DNA from: Diploscapter coronatus
Lineage: Eukaryota; Nematoda; Chromadorea; Rhabditida; Rhabditidae
NCBI GenBank assembly: GCA_964036155.1
Contig: OZ038422.1
Span: 55,637,201 to 55,701,200, forward strand
Length of the DNA stretch: 64,000 nucleotides
Reading direction: 5' to 3'
The notes under the pieces were generated by a model. That model saw only the letters and a program-made list of their open reading frames with translations. It did no database searches and was not told the origin of the DNA. Position numbers and translations under genes: made by a program. How positions within the stretch are numbered: the stretch's first letter is position 1; each line of letters begins with the position of its first letter. Shown here piece after piece: positions 1 to 12,317 of this stretch.

Positions 1-2181
1 AGAATCATACTTTGAGTGCTCTAGTAGCACTAGCAGCCCTCATCGCATTGTCGAGCAGAGCTCTCAGATAAGCCCTGTTCTTCTCCCACTCGCACAGAGC
101 CACGGCCTCTCGAGTCCAGCCGGCAAGCAGGTCCGAGTCCAGGCCAAGCAACATTCTGCAAATTATTCTCTCATTCATTTCGCTTTCCGGCCTTCTAAAC
201 CTCATTGCATTGATGATCTGTGAATCAGCCTTCTCGTTCTTCGCCAGAATCGCTCCCCACGAAGCCACTGCCACCCCATTGCTGTCTTCGCCCTGAAAAA
301 ATAAAATTCGACGATAACAACTATGAACATCTCGTAAAACTAAGGATAATATAAGAACTACTTCGTTGGGAAATTCAGCTTTTTTGTAATTGATTTTTTT
401 TATAAAGCAATACATTTGATAAACCTTACGTCTTGATCCAGCAGAATGATCGGATCTTCGAAGTCAACGACCAGCAATTTGAGAACAGAAGCTCCCAATT
501 CGACTGTATGCAGCTGAGCTTCGGCCTGAAATAGAAGAATAAAGATTCAAAAATAAGTGATTTCTCTCACATCCTTGAGCATCTGATCCATTCCATTGTG
601 AGAGAGTGTCCACCTGTTCTGCACATCCTTTTCCAGCAGATGACGCACATCGTAATCCCACAAATGCTCACTGCTCACCTGGAAGGGACAAATGAAGTAG
701 ATTAGAAAATCATTTATCTACAGTCAGGGAAGTAAATGACTGAACGAGAGTGGCCAGAATGCGAAGAGACTTGCTGATTCGATTGCAAATGGGGCAGGGA
801 GAGGACAGGGCATCTGGAGAGCCGTGCACATACACAATTTGGACAATATAGTGGGAAGCCAGTGGAACTGAGTCCCAGACCAAACGCTTCTGAAAAATGA
901 AAAACGTATTAAAATCGTTTGGTTTCAACTCTTGTATTCAAACAAAATATCTCTTCTGTATAAGTTTTTGATTTTGAAAATGCACCTGATGAGAAAGAGG
1001 TAGAATGGCGATCTGATGTGGCTGCATGTGTTGGCGGAGATCGCGACGCACGATGTTGTTCAGATGAGGAATGTCCACCAGAATCTGCAATATGAAAAAA
1101 TCATATCAAATTTGGAATAAGAATGTACTTTACGGAACAACTAAAATCTAACTTGAACATTTCTTTGTCATTTGAATGAAAATACATCTCAATCAATGTA
1201 TTGTTATTTCGATTTTTTTCTGAAAAATGAACTCGAGCCAAATTTTGAAGTCGCTCACATCCCAAACTGTTTCGTAGAGCCGATTCAGCATCTTCTCTTT
1301 GTCCGTGTCCTTTTCTGGTAACTGAATGAATGCGCAGTGGGAAGAAGACAGATGAACCTAAAAATTGAATTCTATCAAGAAACATTAAAACAAAACTCAT
1401 ACAGTAGTTGCCGAAAATAGCGTCCATTTGCTGGGAGGGACGAGCACGACACAGGCATGCAATTCCTCCTTCTCTGTCTGAGCCTCTTTCCACAATTCCT
1501 CCTCTGCAGTTTCCACGGATCTAAAAGGCTTTGTCATTGATTTCATTCATTCCTCCTCTTTACTGGACAATATGTGTCTCAGCAGTCCAAGTGATGGTCA
1601 GCGGTCTGACAACTTCAGCCCCGATCAATCTGTCCATCACTGACTCTACTATCGAATCCAACTCCTTCTCATCCACGTTCGAAGTGCGCACGAAATGGAC
1701 TCTGAAGTTCATCAATTTGACTCCACATTCTAATTCGATAAACTATAAACTAACTAAAATAGCAAGCTTCATACTGTAAAATTTCAAAACGAAATTTTAA
1801 AAATTATGAACTAAAATATTGCGCGATATGGATCTTTGCCTCAATTGAAACAAAACTGACGAGAATAATGAGAAATAAATTGCGACTAACCGAATATTGA
1901 AGTCGATGGTATATGTCTCTGGCAGAACGTCGAAAGGCACTCGCTCGATGTCTGTGGTAACCCACCAGATGGGCAGAGCGATGCTGCACACAATCAGTAA
2001 GTAGGCCAGAGCCGACATGCGACGCATGGGAAGCTCCTTGAGCATGTACTCGCGGGACGCATCCTAGAAAAATACTGTTTGAAGATGCTCAGAAGAAAAA
2101 CTTACAGGTAATTTAGCGACAAGTTCATTCAGACTTGCCGTGGGCTTTTTTTCTTTCTTTCCGAACAGAAGCGACTCGATC
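1..2181 (-). CDS. PIGS: PIG-S, GPI transamidase complex subunit (partial, cut at left edge)
   Basis: Subunit of the ER-membrane complex that attaches GPI anchors to proteins. Successive minus-strand exons read in compatible phases: 1891-2063, about 1567-1735, 1402-1520, about 1249-1360, 987-1083, about 721-891, 569-679, 431-527 and 12-293. The N-terminal exon carries a membrane segment ending ALPIWWVTTDIERVPF, which matches the PIG-S signature (LPLWWKTT...YRAPLP). Later exons give a hydrophilic lumenal domain ending in a helical stretch (LLGLDSDLLAGWTREAVALC) that resembles the region before the C-terminal membrane helix of human PIG-S; that helix lies beyond position 1. The first clear Met is at 2045, but exon 2107-2181 joins in phase upstream and has no ATG of its own. 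The junction between 1891 and 1735 does not keep frame with plain GT-AG ends, so a small exon or other donor is probably missed. Confidence 0.8.
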
Positions 2182-2201
2182 TAAATTTAGTGAAATTCGA
2201 G

Positions 2202-2863
2202 TCACTCTTCATTGTCTTTGAAAAAAAAACTTTTGCAGAAAGAGGAGGAAGGGTACCCCCGCGAGATTAACCACTGTGCTCTGCCGGTCTCTGCACCATC
2301 TATTTCATATTGCGCTCTTCGCGGATACGCGTCCTCTCCCTCAGCAAAAGCCTTTTTCAAAGATAATGAAGAGCAAGTATGTAAGAGATGAAAACCTTGT
2401 CCCTGATCAGCCCCATTTCGAGTTCTGAGCCAGTCAATCAGCGAGCCAAAATCCTGAAATGAATGCCTTGCCATCGAATAAAATCGTATTGCTGATTCAA
2501 AATTCAAAAGTTATCTTCAATGCTACAAAAAACAACATCAAATCACGAATAATCGCTGATTTCGACGATCTTTTCACAACGAAGTTAGTTTATTTCTAGA
2601 AGCCTGGGTATCAAATATTTTAACCAACATTTGAAAATTCACGAGTTATGCACATTTCCTAACTGCATGAGCGATCATAAACATGGATTTATTTCTTCGA
2701 ATGGAAAAATAGCTTTATCAAAATATCTACCTTGGCAGAAGCTGCTGGTTTGCCCAGGAAAAAGATTCCGATAGTGAAAATGCAGGAAATGACGTAAATG
2801 ACTCGAATCAACTGGTCCAGATGCATAAAACGGAGCTCAGGAGCGAAAGGGCATCCGAGGCAA
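2202..2863 (-). CDS. Unresolved exons upstream of PIG-S, one with a membrane segment
   Basis: Exon 2731-2863 has good splice ends and encodes MHLDQLIRVIYVISCIFTIG followed by IFFLGKPAASAK, a likely membrane segment. It ends in phase 0 and could join the PIG-S exon at 2181 directly, giving PIG-S an extra N-terminal membrane helix. Alternatively it joins exon 2385-2452 (starts DFGSLIDWLRTRNGADQGQ), whose frame stays open through a GC-rich stretch to a stop at 2202, making a separate small protein of about 115 residues. I do not recognise the product. Splice phases allow both readings; transcript data would decide. Confidence 0.35.
2205..2373. repeat. Short inverted repeat around a GC-rich block
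   Basis: The 21 bases at 2353-2373 (starting TTTTTCAAAGATAATG) match the reverse complement of 2205-2225 at 20 of 21 positions. The arms enclose about 127 bases that are much richer in G+C than the flanks. Confidence 0.6.
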
Positions 2864-3636
2864 CTGAAAAAGGAGTAAATTTTTGAATTAAACAATAGTT
2901 AAACATATTCAAATAGATACGCTTGGTTAACACAAACCACATAAATAATACTTATCCAAAATGCCTGTTTATTTACAAAATTTATTCTCGTTGAAATGTG
3001 AATATTCAAAATTGAAGTAGAAACTGAGGGATTTACAATGTAAATACAGATCTGTATTGAATTGTGGGATTGATTATCTGTGACGAATTTGGACAAGTGA
3101 TTTGGTGTGGGGACTGCGAATGCAGAAAGAGAAAAGGGGAGAAGAAAGAGAAAAAATTCCTGCAGATGAACTACCAAACAAATTATTATAAAAAAGAGAA
3201 AACATAAGACTATCCCGTTTTCAAGTGAACAAATTATAAGTCAATTAAACTAATAATTACAAATTACAATAGACCTAAAGAATGAAAGAAACACTGAAAC
3301 ACTTAAGAAATGAAAATACTGGTTGAATTCGAAGTTGGAAGATCACAAAGAAAATGGATCACAACGAGAGAAATGAATGAATTGTCATTTGAAATTGCAA
3401 ATAAATATTACGAGAGAAAATACATGAATCGCACCGCAAAACGAATGAAAGAATAAATGCAAACAATGCTGGTTGTGAATTGAAGTCATGAAGTACTCGT
3501 ATTTGGAAGAAAAACTGCTGTAGATGAAAAGCTATGAAAGAGTGATTGTGATTTGATGAATGACGAGATAAGAACGGGGAAATGATTACCTACTGACTCC
3601 AAACGAATGAATGACTGCGTCTGCCCGGACTCTAGG
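2864..3636. other. Non-coding stretch
   Basis: AT-rich DNA between the tetraspanin stop codon and the next downstream exon on the same strand. It has scattered TGAATGA-type short motifs but no exon-like frame or clear element. Confidence 0.5.
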
Positions 3637-5855
3637 CTAGTGAGTGTAGTACCATTTGGCACGTTGCGCGAAGATATCCGATTTCAGATTTTGTGCGAAG
3701 CAGATCCCGAGGAACTGAAAGTGGAATAATTATTCGTTTCTACAAAACTCATCTACTGGATGTGCACAAAACAACTAACCGAAAAATATACAAAGTGGAC
3801 CATTAACCATAGTCTCACTTATTCATTACGTAGCGGAAAATTCATTTAAAATTGATGTTCCACACAATTTTTTTCTTGACTCGATAAAAACATATTTCGA
3901 AGTTAACATTTCAATCGCTTTCAGTGATAATACAACAAAAATGACGTAAAAATTGTTTGATATTTCCAGTGCGTGGGGCTATAATTATGGTTTACTCAGT
4001 ATATTTCAAAAATATTTTTTCTAAGAACGTTACTCTCAAGACTCGAAATTTTGACAATCCAAAATAATGTTTCCATTTCATTGTGAATGCAACTTTTAGT
4101 TCCAAGTTTAATTTTAAATCGGCCTAAACCCTTTGCGCTCCCCCTTTCAAATCTCACGCTGTGTTTGAATGTGTAGTCGATTAAAAGAATAGCAACATTA
4201 CAGTAAAATTGAAATATTTTATAGAATGTGTTTTTGTCTCATGGTGAATTATATTTTTCACGCCTATAATAAAACTTAAAAAAAAAACCTGAATGATAGC
4301 AGCAATAACGAGACAAATGCCGACGAGGAAGACGTTGTTGCTGAGCCAGAGCTGCAGTTTGGGCAGACAGCCCTCTGTGTAGATGGGCGAGCCTGTCGAG
4401 TGCATCACTTGCTCCTTAAAGCATATATACGTCGTCAAAAACCAAAGCAATCAACTCACTTTCAAACGAACTCCATGTCCACAATAGAAATTCTTGAGCA
4501 TAGTCTCGCTGCTGTTCACGCAGCACGAAAATGGCACTCCACCCGCTTCTGGACTTTGCACCTGAAAGGAGGAAATAATCACAAATGAGTTTAAAAATTG
4601 CGAACTTTCATAGAATTATGATTAATCGAGAAAAAGAAAAGATACATTCTGGAGATAAATTATAGAAGGAAAAAAAAGAAGTGAAGAAAGAAGGCACGCA
4701 GAGTAGAGCTTGGAGGAAGGGTTTACCGTAGTTTCAACCTTCTTCCCACCACTACTACCTCCTTATCATTCCCGCCCTCTTTTTTAGAAAATAGCAGGGA
4801 AAAAGAAAAGGGAGTGAAAGCTACAAGAGGTCGAAGGAAGCTAACTTAATAAAGTATGTGCAAATGTAGCTAGCTAATACATGATTTTAGCCAAATTTAA
4901 AGAAGAAGAGATTTCTAGAAAAACTTCTTCCCTACCTCTTTGGAAGCGATGGCGAAGTAGGTGTTTCTTTCCCAGTCATTGGCGTCCTCGATCCCACAGC
5001 ACCTCCAGGTCTCCTGCATCGTGTCGATCAGCACCTGCAGATCGGGGTCGTCCCTGTAGCCGACCACCACGTCGTTCAGCAGATTCCTGATGTACACATC
5101 CAGCTGGTCTCTGCAGGCATAGGCAAACACCGCGCCTGCGAACTCCGCAATCAGCAGTAGGCCTAGCAGAGTCGAGTACAGCGTCAGGAATGACGTGTTC
5201 TCGCGCAGAGAGCCAACACAGCCACTGAAGCCTGGAAAGGGGGAGGAATAAATCAATCATTCATTCAACAATGAATGACTTGCCTATGAGAAAGGTGATC
5301 AACCCAGCGATCAGGACGAGTAGTGAAGGATCCAAATAGAATTTTGAGGCCTGAAAATAGTGGAACGATTGAGAATGCTTGACAGGAAAAGCGCACTTTA
5401 TTGAGATGGCTGTAGATGTTGTTCTTCTCGATCTGCGCCCAGGTGCCGATGAGAAGCAGCCCGAATCCAATCAGGAAGAAGAGCACGTTGAAGCCGAACA
5501 CGCTGTACTTCACGCAGCACGAGATCTCCGACTCCCCGCCTGCGCCCGCCACATAACGCACGTTCTGGAAACGGGTGAATGAGGAGAGAGGAGATTGACA
5601 GCGTGATTCATCGGTACGAATGTCAACTAGACAATTCGTAGAATTTGAAGAGATCGATAGTGAATTTCCCTATTTTAGCCTGATGAACAGAGGCTCTAGA
5701 TGATGTCCAGGTATCAGAAATCCTACCTTCAAAAGTCACAAAATCGAAGAACATATTTGGTAAATTGATCGGAAACTTGGGAAATGATGACCAACCCTGT
5801 GTGGACGCGATCCGGGCGGATGTCTGTTCCTGGGCCGAACTGCCTGACTAGCCAT
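3637..5855 (-). CDS. Tetraspanin of the Tspan5/14/17 (TspanC8-like) group
   Basis: Four-pass membrane protein that organises membrane microdomains; the closest vertebrate group escorts the ADAM10 protease. Seven exons join in frame to 298 residues: 5796-5855, 5397-5564, 5284-5350, 4936-5231, 4460-4561, 4289-4414, 3637-3714. Visible hallmarks are SCCVKYSVFGFNVLFFLIG (TM1), the GCVGSLREN motif after TM2, the large-loop CCG motif, GVPFSCC, EGCLP before TM4, and the tail FLGICFAQNLKSDIFAQRA, which closely matches the Tspan5 tail. The start at 5855 is the first in-frame ATG; the exon 2 GTG at 5561 is only a reading-frame start. Intron 3 begins with GC. The large loop has six cysteines instead of the eight that define TspanC8. 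The gene is divergent to FDX2, about 415 bp apart. Confidence 0.9.
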
Positions 5856-6269
5856 CAGGTCCGTTTCTCTCTGCCTCTTTGCTGCCCTGTTCTTCCTCTT
5901 CTTGCCCGAAACCTCCCACAATCCAGACAATCCAGCAAATCACTCGTCAACCCGTTTCTCCGTTTTTCGTTCGATTTATCTGAAACATAACAACATTTTG
6001 AAGGGGTCGGCGTGGAGCGGGTGGTGCACACGATGCCTCAGGCAAGCAAGAACACGATAAATTACTCCAAATCAGTAAAATTACGAAAGATTGACGGCAA
6101 TTACCGAAAAGCAATCAGCTCACATGGAGCGAGGAATACAGCCACGCCCACTTTGCAAAACTGCAAAACGCTCGCAGGGCTCATTATTGAATCTCCTTTC
6201 AAAGTGTTTTCGCTGAAAGTTTTTAAAAACTTTCATTTATTTTTTGCTTTTTTGAATAATTTCACGTTG

Positions 6270-7527
<1,258 letters not shown>

Positions 7528-8094
7528 TGGAGCGATTCGTTCGAGCAGATAAACATTTGGATTATGCTCAACACAACGTGCGATTTAATGCATCGAGTTG
7601 CAATGTCGCTTCAAATCAAATTCTACGATCCTTTTGGAAAATGCAAGACTATTTTAATTTGAACTTCAGCTTCTTACCAGTTGATTTGGAGCGATAGTGG
7701 GTAGTTTTTAGAGGTTATTTTAGTGATTTCTGTAGTTCTAGGGAGGAATTATTTTGTTACATTTAAAAATTCTTTTCCAGATTTTCTTGTATGATAAATC
7801 GGGTATAAGCAAATGAAAATAAAGTTTTGAAGATACAGAATACTTTCTTTGAAAAACTTTTGAAAACTAGAATGAAATGACTTCCAGTTTACTTTTGACT
7901 AAACTAATGCACGATACCACATTAATTCTCAATATTTCCACAAAATCTTTTCTTTCTCCAAGAAGCATTTGTGCATCTGGTACTTTCTTCCCTCTCTTTC
8001 TCTTTCTCTCCCTCTAAACTCTTTCTTCCCGGTCATTCATAGTCAGTTTACACTCTGGAATGTCTTTGTCTCTGGCAACTTCTCTATTCTCCTA
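7528..8094. other. FDX2 3' region and spacer
   Basis: Contains the FDX2 3' UTR with an AATAAAG near 7818, then a pyrimidine-rich stretch (7980-8040) leading to the next plus-strand gene. No further gene seen. Confidence 0.5.
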
Positions 8095-11000
8095 ATGCCC
8101 TCCCTTCCCCTTCTCTATATTGTCCTGCTCCTTCCCCTGTTCTCTTTTGCTTCTGATGACCCTTCCATAACATTCGAGGAGCTATATTTGTGGGGGAAGA
8201 ATGAGTACACGACAGGCAACTGGCCTGACTGCGTCGCCTACATGCGCAAGGCCATCGAGGATTTTAGGTTAGAAATATCGAATGAGTTACACATTTATTG
8301 TCGATGGCTCAGATACTTGGAGGACGAATCAGCGGACTGCAGGAAGAAATGCACGACTCAGGTGGAAAAGGGTGGGGAGTCGAGGTTGAGCAGAATGCAC
8401 GAAATCAGCGAGAAGGCTCTTTGCATACTCCGGTGCAAAAGAGACAGATTCACAGGTACTTTTTCCTGCATATTTTTTTTTCTAAAAAAAAACCCGCATC
8501 TTCTTGCCTTCTGGTATAGATGAATTCGAAATAACTTGAAGATAGATAATACTTTTGAATAAAAAACTATCGATTTTTGTTACATATCTTTTCGGGGGTA
8601 CTTTTTTCCTTCAACATTAAGCTAGATTAATCTTTTAGTGCTTCGTACCTCTATTATTTACGAATCATCTTTGTTTCACCAATTATCGTTTTTTTTCAGA
8701 ACGACGCCCACATCTTCGGAAAATGGCAAACTACTACGATTTCCAGGAGAGGAAGCCGTACGAATATCTGCATATTTGCTATTGGAATGTAAGTCTAGCA
8801 ATCATTCAATCAATTATAAAGTGTGGTGTTCATTTTTTCAGAGAAAAATGCTGGACAAAGCCGTGTCTGCTGCGTACACTTTTCTCGTCAAAAATCCCGA
8901 CCACGAACGAGTTCTGGAGGGATTGACTTTCTACATGAAACAGCCTGGATACAAGGAGGAAATGCTGGTCGATGAGTTGCGGTCCGAATATGAGGTAGGG
9001 AAATTTATGGTATTTCAGTCGAAAATGGTTTTTTTAATGATTTTTAATGAAAAGGCAAGGATAAAATTTATAAGACACAAAATAAAAAGGAAGACTATTT
9101 TAACTTTCGGAGAAAATTGACATCAAACTGGGAATTTCTTACATTATTGTTAGGTTCTATATACGTACAATTGAATACAATTTGATTTTTTGTACATCTC
9201 TCTAAACACTCCAAATTTGAGAAGCGATTCATTGGTGCAGTAGCAGCCTACGATGAAGAATCGTGGGGTGTTTGCGTGGACGAAATGGAGGCTTCGCTGC
9301 AGAAATTGATGGTGGAAGACGAGAAATGCAGATTCGTCTGTGAGGACAAACTCGACTGGAGCTCTGTCGATGCCAATCCCGAAATCGATGTTCTATTCAC
9401 CAGTAAGAAACTATATTTTATTAAGATGCATGTTGTCAGACACCTTGATAAATTATTTTATTGAATTTTTAAAGGATTTCCTGTTTATGAAATGAATGTT
9501 AAATTTTAGGTTTATTTACGCTAGAATTCACAAAACTATTTATTCATCATCGAGAATTTAAAATTATCGTGTGAACCTTTCAAGAGAACGCCGCATAAAT
9601 TGAATGAAATTTGATATGCCTTAATTTTTTTTATGAAGATCAAACTTTATTTTATCTTAAGTGAGCTTCATTTTTCTTTCTTTTTCATATTGACGGATAC
9701 GAATATAACTACGAAAAATTAGCGTGATCAAATTCGCAAAAAGGAGCAGTTAACCAATTCAGGCATGTACGCTTCCATTCTTCGCTGCCAGCACAACTGT
9801 CTCTACAAGCTGACGATGGTGAATGGGCACAAGATCGGTGACAGTCCCATTGCAGCTCACTACGAATATCTTCACTTCTGTCAATACAAATGTACGTTTA
9901 AATATTCTCCTCTTTCAATAAATTATATCAGGTTGGGGAATAATTTCTGTCGCGAATGAATTCGCCTCCAAACAAATTAGCATAAATTTATCATAACTCA
10001 ATTTCAATTGAAAGATATTCTGCCACATACACCTACAGCCTATACTTTCCTATACTATATCTTGTCTAGTCACTTTGTTTATTGTACATGAGGTACGGCG
10101 AAGTTTATCAAAAGTCCCAAAATTTTGGGCATCACAATTGAAAGCTGACATTTCTAATGAATATAAAACAAATCAGCAAGAAAACAGTGACTATTTAGAA
10201 TATCTTCAAAGGAGTAAAAGGAAAAAAAAACATTGCTACTTTCTTTATTCTCGAAATATTGTAAACAAATTCCTATACTTTTAATTGCCTTTTATTTAGG
10301 ACTTTTTTAATAAAAAGTTATCAGATTTTGGAGAAAAAAATTCAATAGATTTATCGAAAACCATAACAGGGGATATGAGGAAGGACTTGTTTACAAATAC
10401 CAGAAGTTTCTTTCGAATTCATCATTTTTCATAAAAATGTTAAACCTCGCGACAAGTTATTCTCTAACCTATTATTTTTATTTCAGTAAAGCGAGGCTCC
10501 GATGCAGCCCGTTCAGTGGCTTCCTATCTGCTGTTCGACAGGAATCCCCTCATGCTCAGGAATAAGTACGTCTACATGAAGGAGTTCAATCGGCCTGATC
10601 TATTCACTCCTTATCCGGTAGGATGCTTTCTAGGCATAAAAAGTCGATACTCGTGAAAATTATTGATTCGCTGCATCAGAAATTTCCCCTTTACACTGAA
10701 TGGTAAAAGCCTATTTTTATGTCATAGGCGAATGACTGACACTAAACCCCTAGGAGACTTAAAGACAGTTAGGATTGAAAAGATCGACTTAGCAAAGAAA
10801 CTGCACGATAGAATATGGAAAGCCTTATACTTGTGCAGAAAATAATTGTGCCACAATCAAACTGCTACATCTTTGAAGAAATACTTAATAGCGCAAAATT
10901 TTGAAGATCAACTTGCTTAGATTTAGAAACTCATTTCAAATTTTCTATTTTATTGTTTCAGGAAATGGCCGTAATCTACAATCAGCGGAAATTGGAGGAG

Positions 11001-11495
11001 CGATATTTGACATTTGTCGAGGAGAATTTTCGCTATGTGAATAACGAGGTAGACCTTCAGCGTTTAGTCTTCTTTTATGTATTGAATTTGTTCATTTTTG
11101 TAGTTTCCTCCTGAGAAGCGAGATGATTATAAGAAATTTGATGAGGAAGTTGACATTGAGGATAAATTCGATTACAACGCAGTGAGGACACTGCTTTCCC
11201 CAGGTATGACGATTAGAGAATGCTCGTCTATTGCAATAGGTTATGTCTTGCAGAAGAATGTCGTCATCTGCGTTCCCCCTTTCCCTCTCACACAGTCGAC
11301 TCCCTGGTGTCCGAATTGACCCGTCGAGTGTCTGTCCTCTTCCCCTCCATTTCTGTCCCTCCCTCAATCCACTGTGCATCCTCAATTCATCAGGCCTCCT
11401 GCCCGAAACCGTTCATTCTCTCTTTGGACTCGGGCGATTGCGGCGAGTGGTTAGGCGAGTGGTACACGGGCTGTTCAATCACATATTGCACTTAA
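8095..11495 (+). CDS. CRTAP/leprecan-family ER protein
   Basis: Relative of CRTAP and the prolyl 3-hydroxylases, the ER complex that modifies and folds collagen. Ten exons join in phase: 8095-8267, 8313-8455, 8700-8788, 8842-8994, 9222-9402, 9763-9891, 10487-10617, 10962-11048, 11104-11203, 11254-11495 (475 residues as read). It begins with a signal peptide (MPSLPLLYIVLLLPLFSFAS). Four CXXXC motifs (CRKKC, CILRC, CRFVC, CQHNC) and repeats such as RKPYEYLHICYWN and AHYEYLHFCQYK match the TPR-like leprecan domain. The protein reaches TLLSPEECRHL, which aligns with the start of the P3H 2-oxoglutarate dioxygenase domain, but the Fe-binding His/Asp core does not follow. The last exon after about 11300 is uncertain: it may hold another intron (acceptor near 11395). 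AATAAA at 11526-11531. Confidence 0.85.
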
Positions 11496-11531
11496 ATTAT
11501 TATTTATTAGTCATTTAAATTAATCAATAAA

Positions 11532-12317
11532 TAGATAAAACGAAAGATATACCCGTAGACGAAATACACGAATTGATCTGATGCAATAAGCTGATGACGA
11601 AGTGTGGCAATTTTCGGAATTAGTTAACAAACGAGGTTAAATTAATGGCAAAATTATCAAGATGCTCCATAAATTTACAGTTTTTAATTGGAATAAAATT
11701 CAGAACGCGTTGAGCTATGGACAATTTATTTGTACAAAATCAACTGCTCAACCATATGAATAATACCTGAATACATCAGTTTTTACTTTAAATTCTGGCG
11801 AACATTTTACGTGCAAAAATTGTCCGTACTTGTGACTCACTGAATTTTTAACCTTTCTCTAGGAGAAATGCTAGTTATTCAATGTTAGTGTTTCGTAAAT
11901 TCATGAATTGACATTTTGAATGATAGTGGCTGATAGCGGCTCATTTGTCCCTTTGACAGGAGTGGAAGCCGTCGTGGTGTATAGAAGGTTCTCTGATGGC
12001 ATCCGAAACCGCAACTAAAATACATATATTTTGGATGGGCTGATGGACAGACATTTCAGAGAAGTTTGTGCTTTATTTGCATTTATATGGGACTGAGACT
12101 ATGAATGAGGATGGGCTATAAATTATGAATGTGAATTTGCACAACTCGAAATGAGTTGATGAGTCGTTTATTTTAGCGATGTGATATATTACGAAATTTT
12201 TTCGTTCAGTTTTTCATTTCTAAAGAATCAATTATATCAATTACTCAGTTCGAAAGTAATGAATGTTCAAAAGTTCATTATCCTATAAATACTGCATAAT
12301 TTTAATGTCAATATTCC
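11532..12317. other. Convergent intergenic spacer
   Basis: AT-rich DNA between the ends of the CRTAP-like gene and the GPCR gene. No exon-like frame, RNA gene or repeat recognised. Confidence 0.5.

Noticed and set aside
8104..8460. Frame running through the 45-nt intron of the CRTAP-like gene
   Set aside because: Splicing 8268-8312 restores the conserved junction EDFRYLEDESADC, so read-through is not needed.
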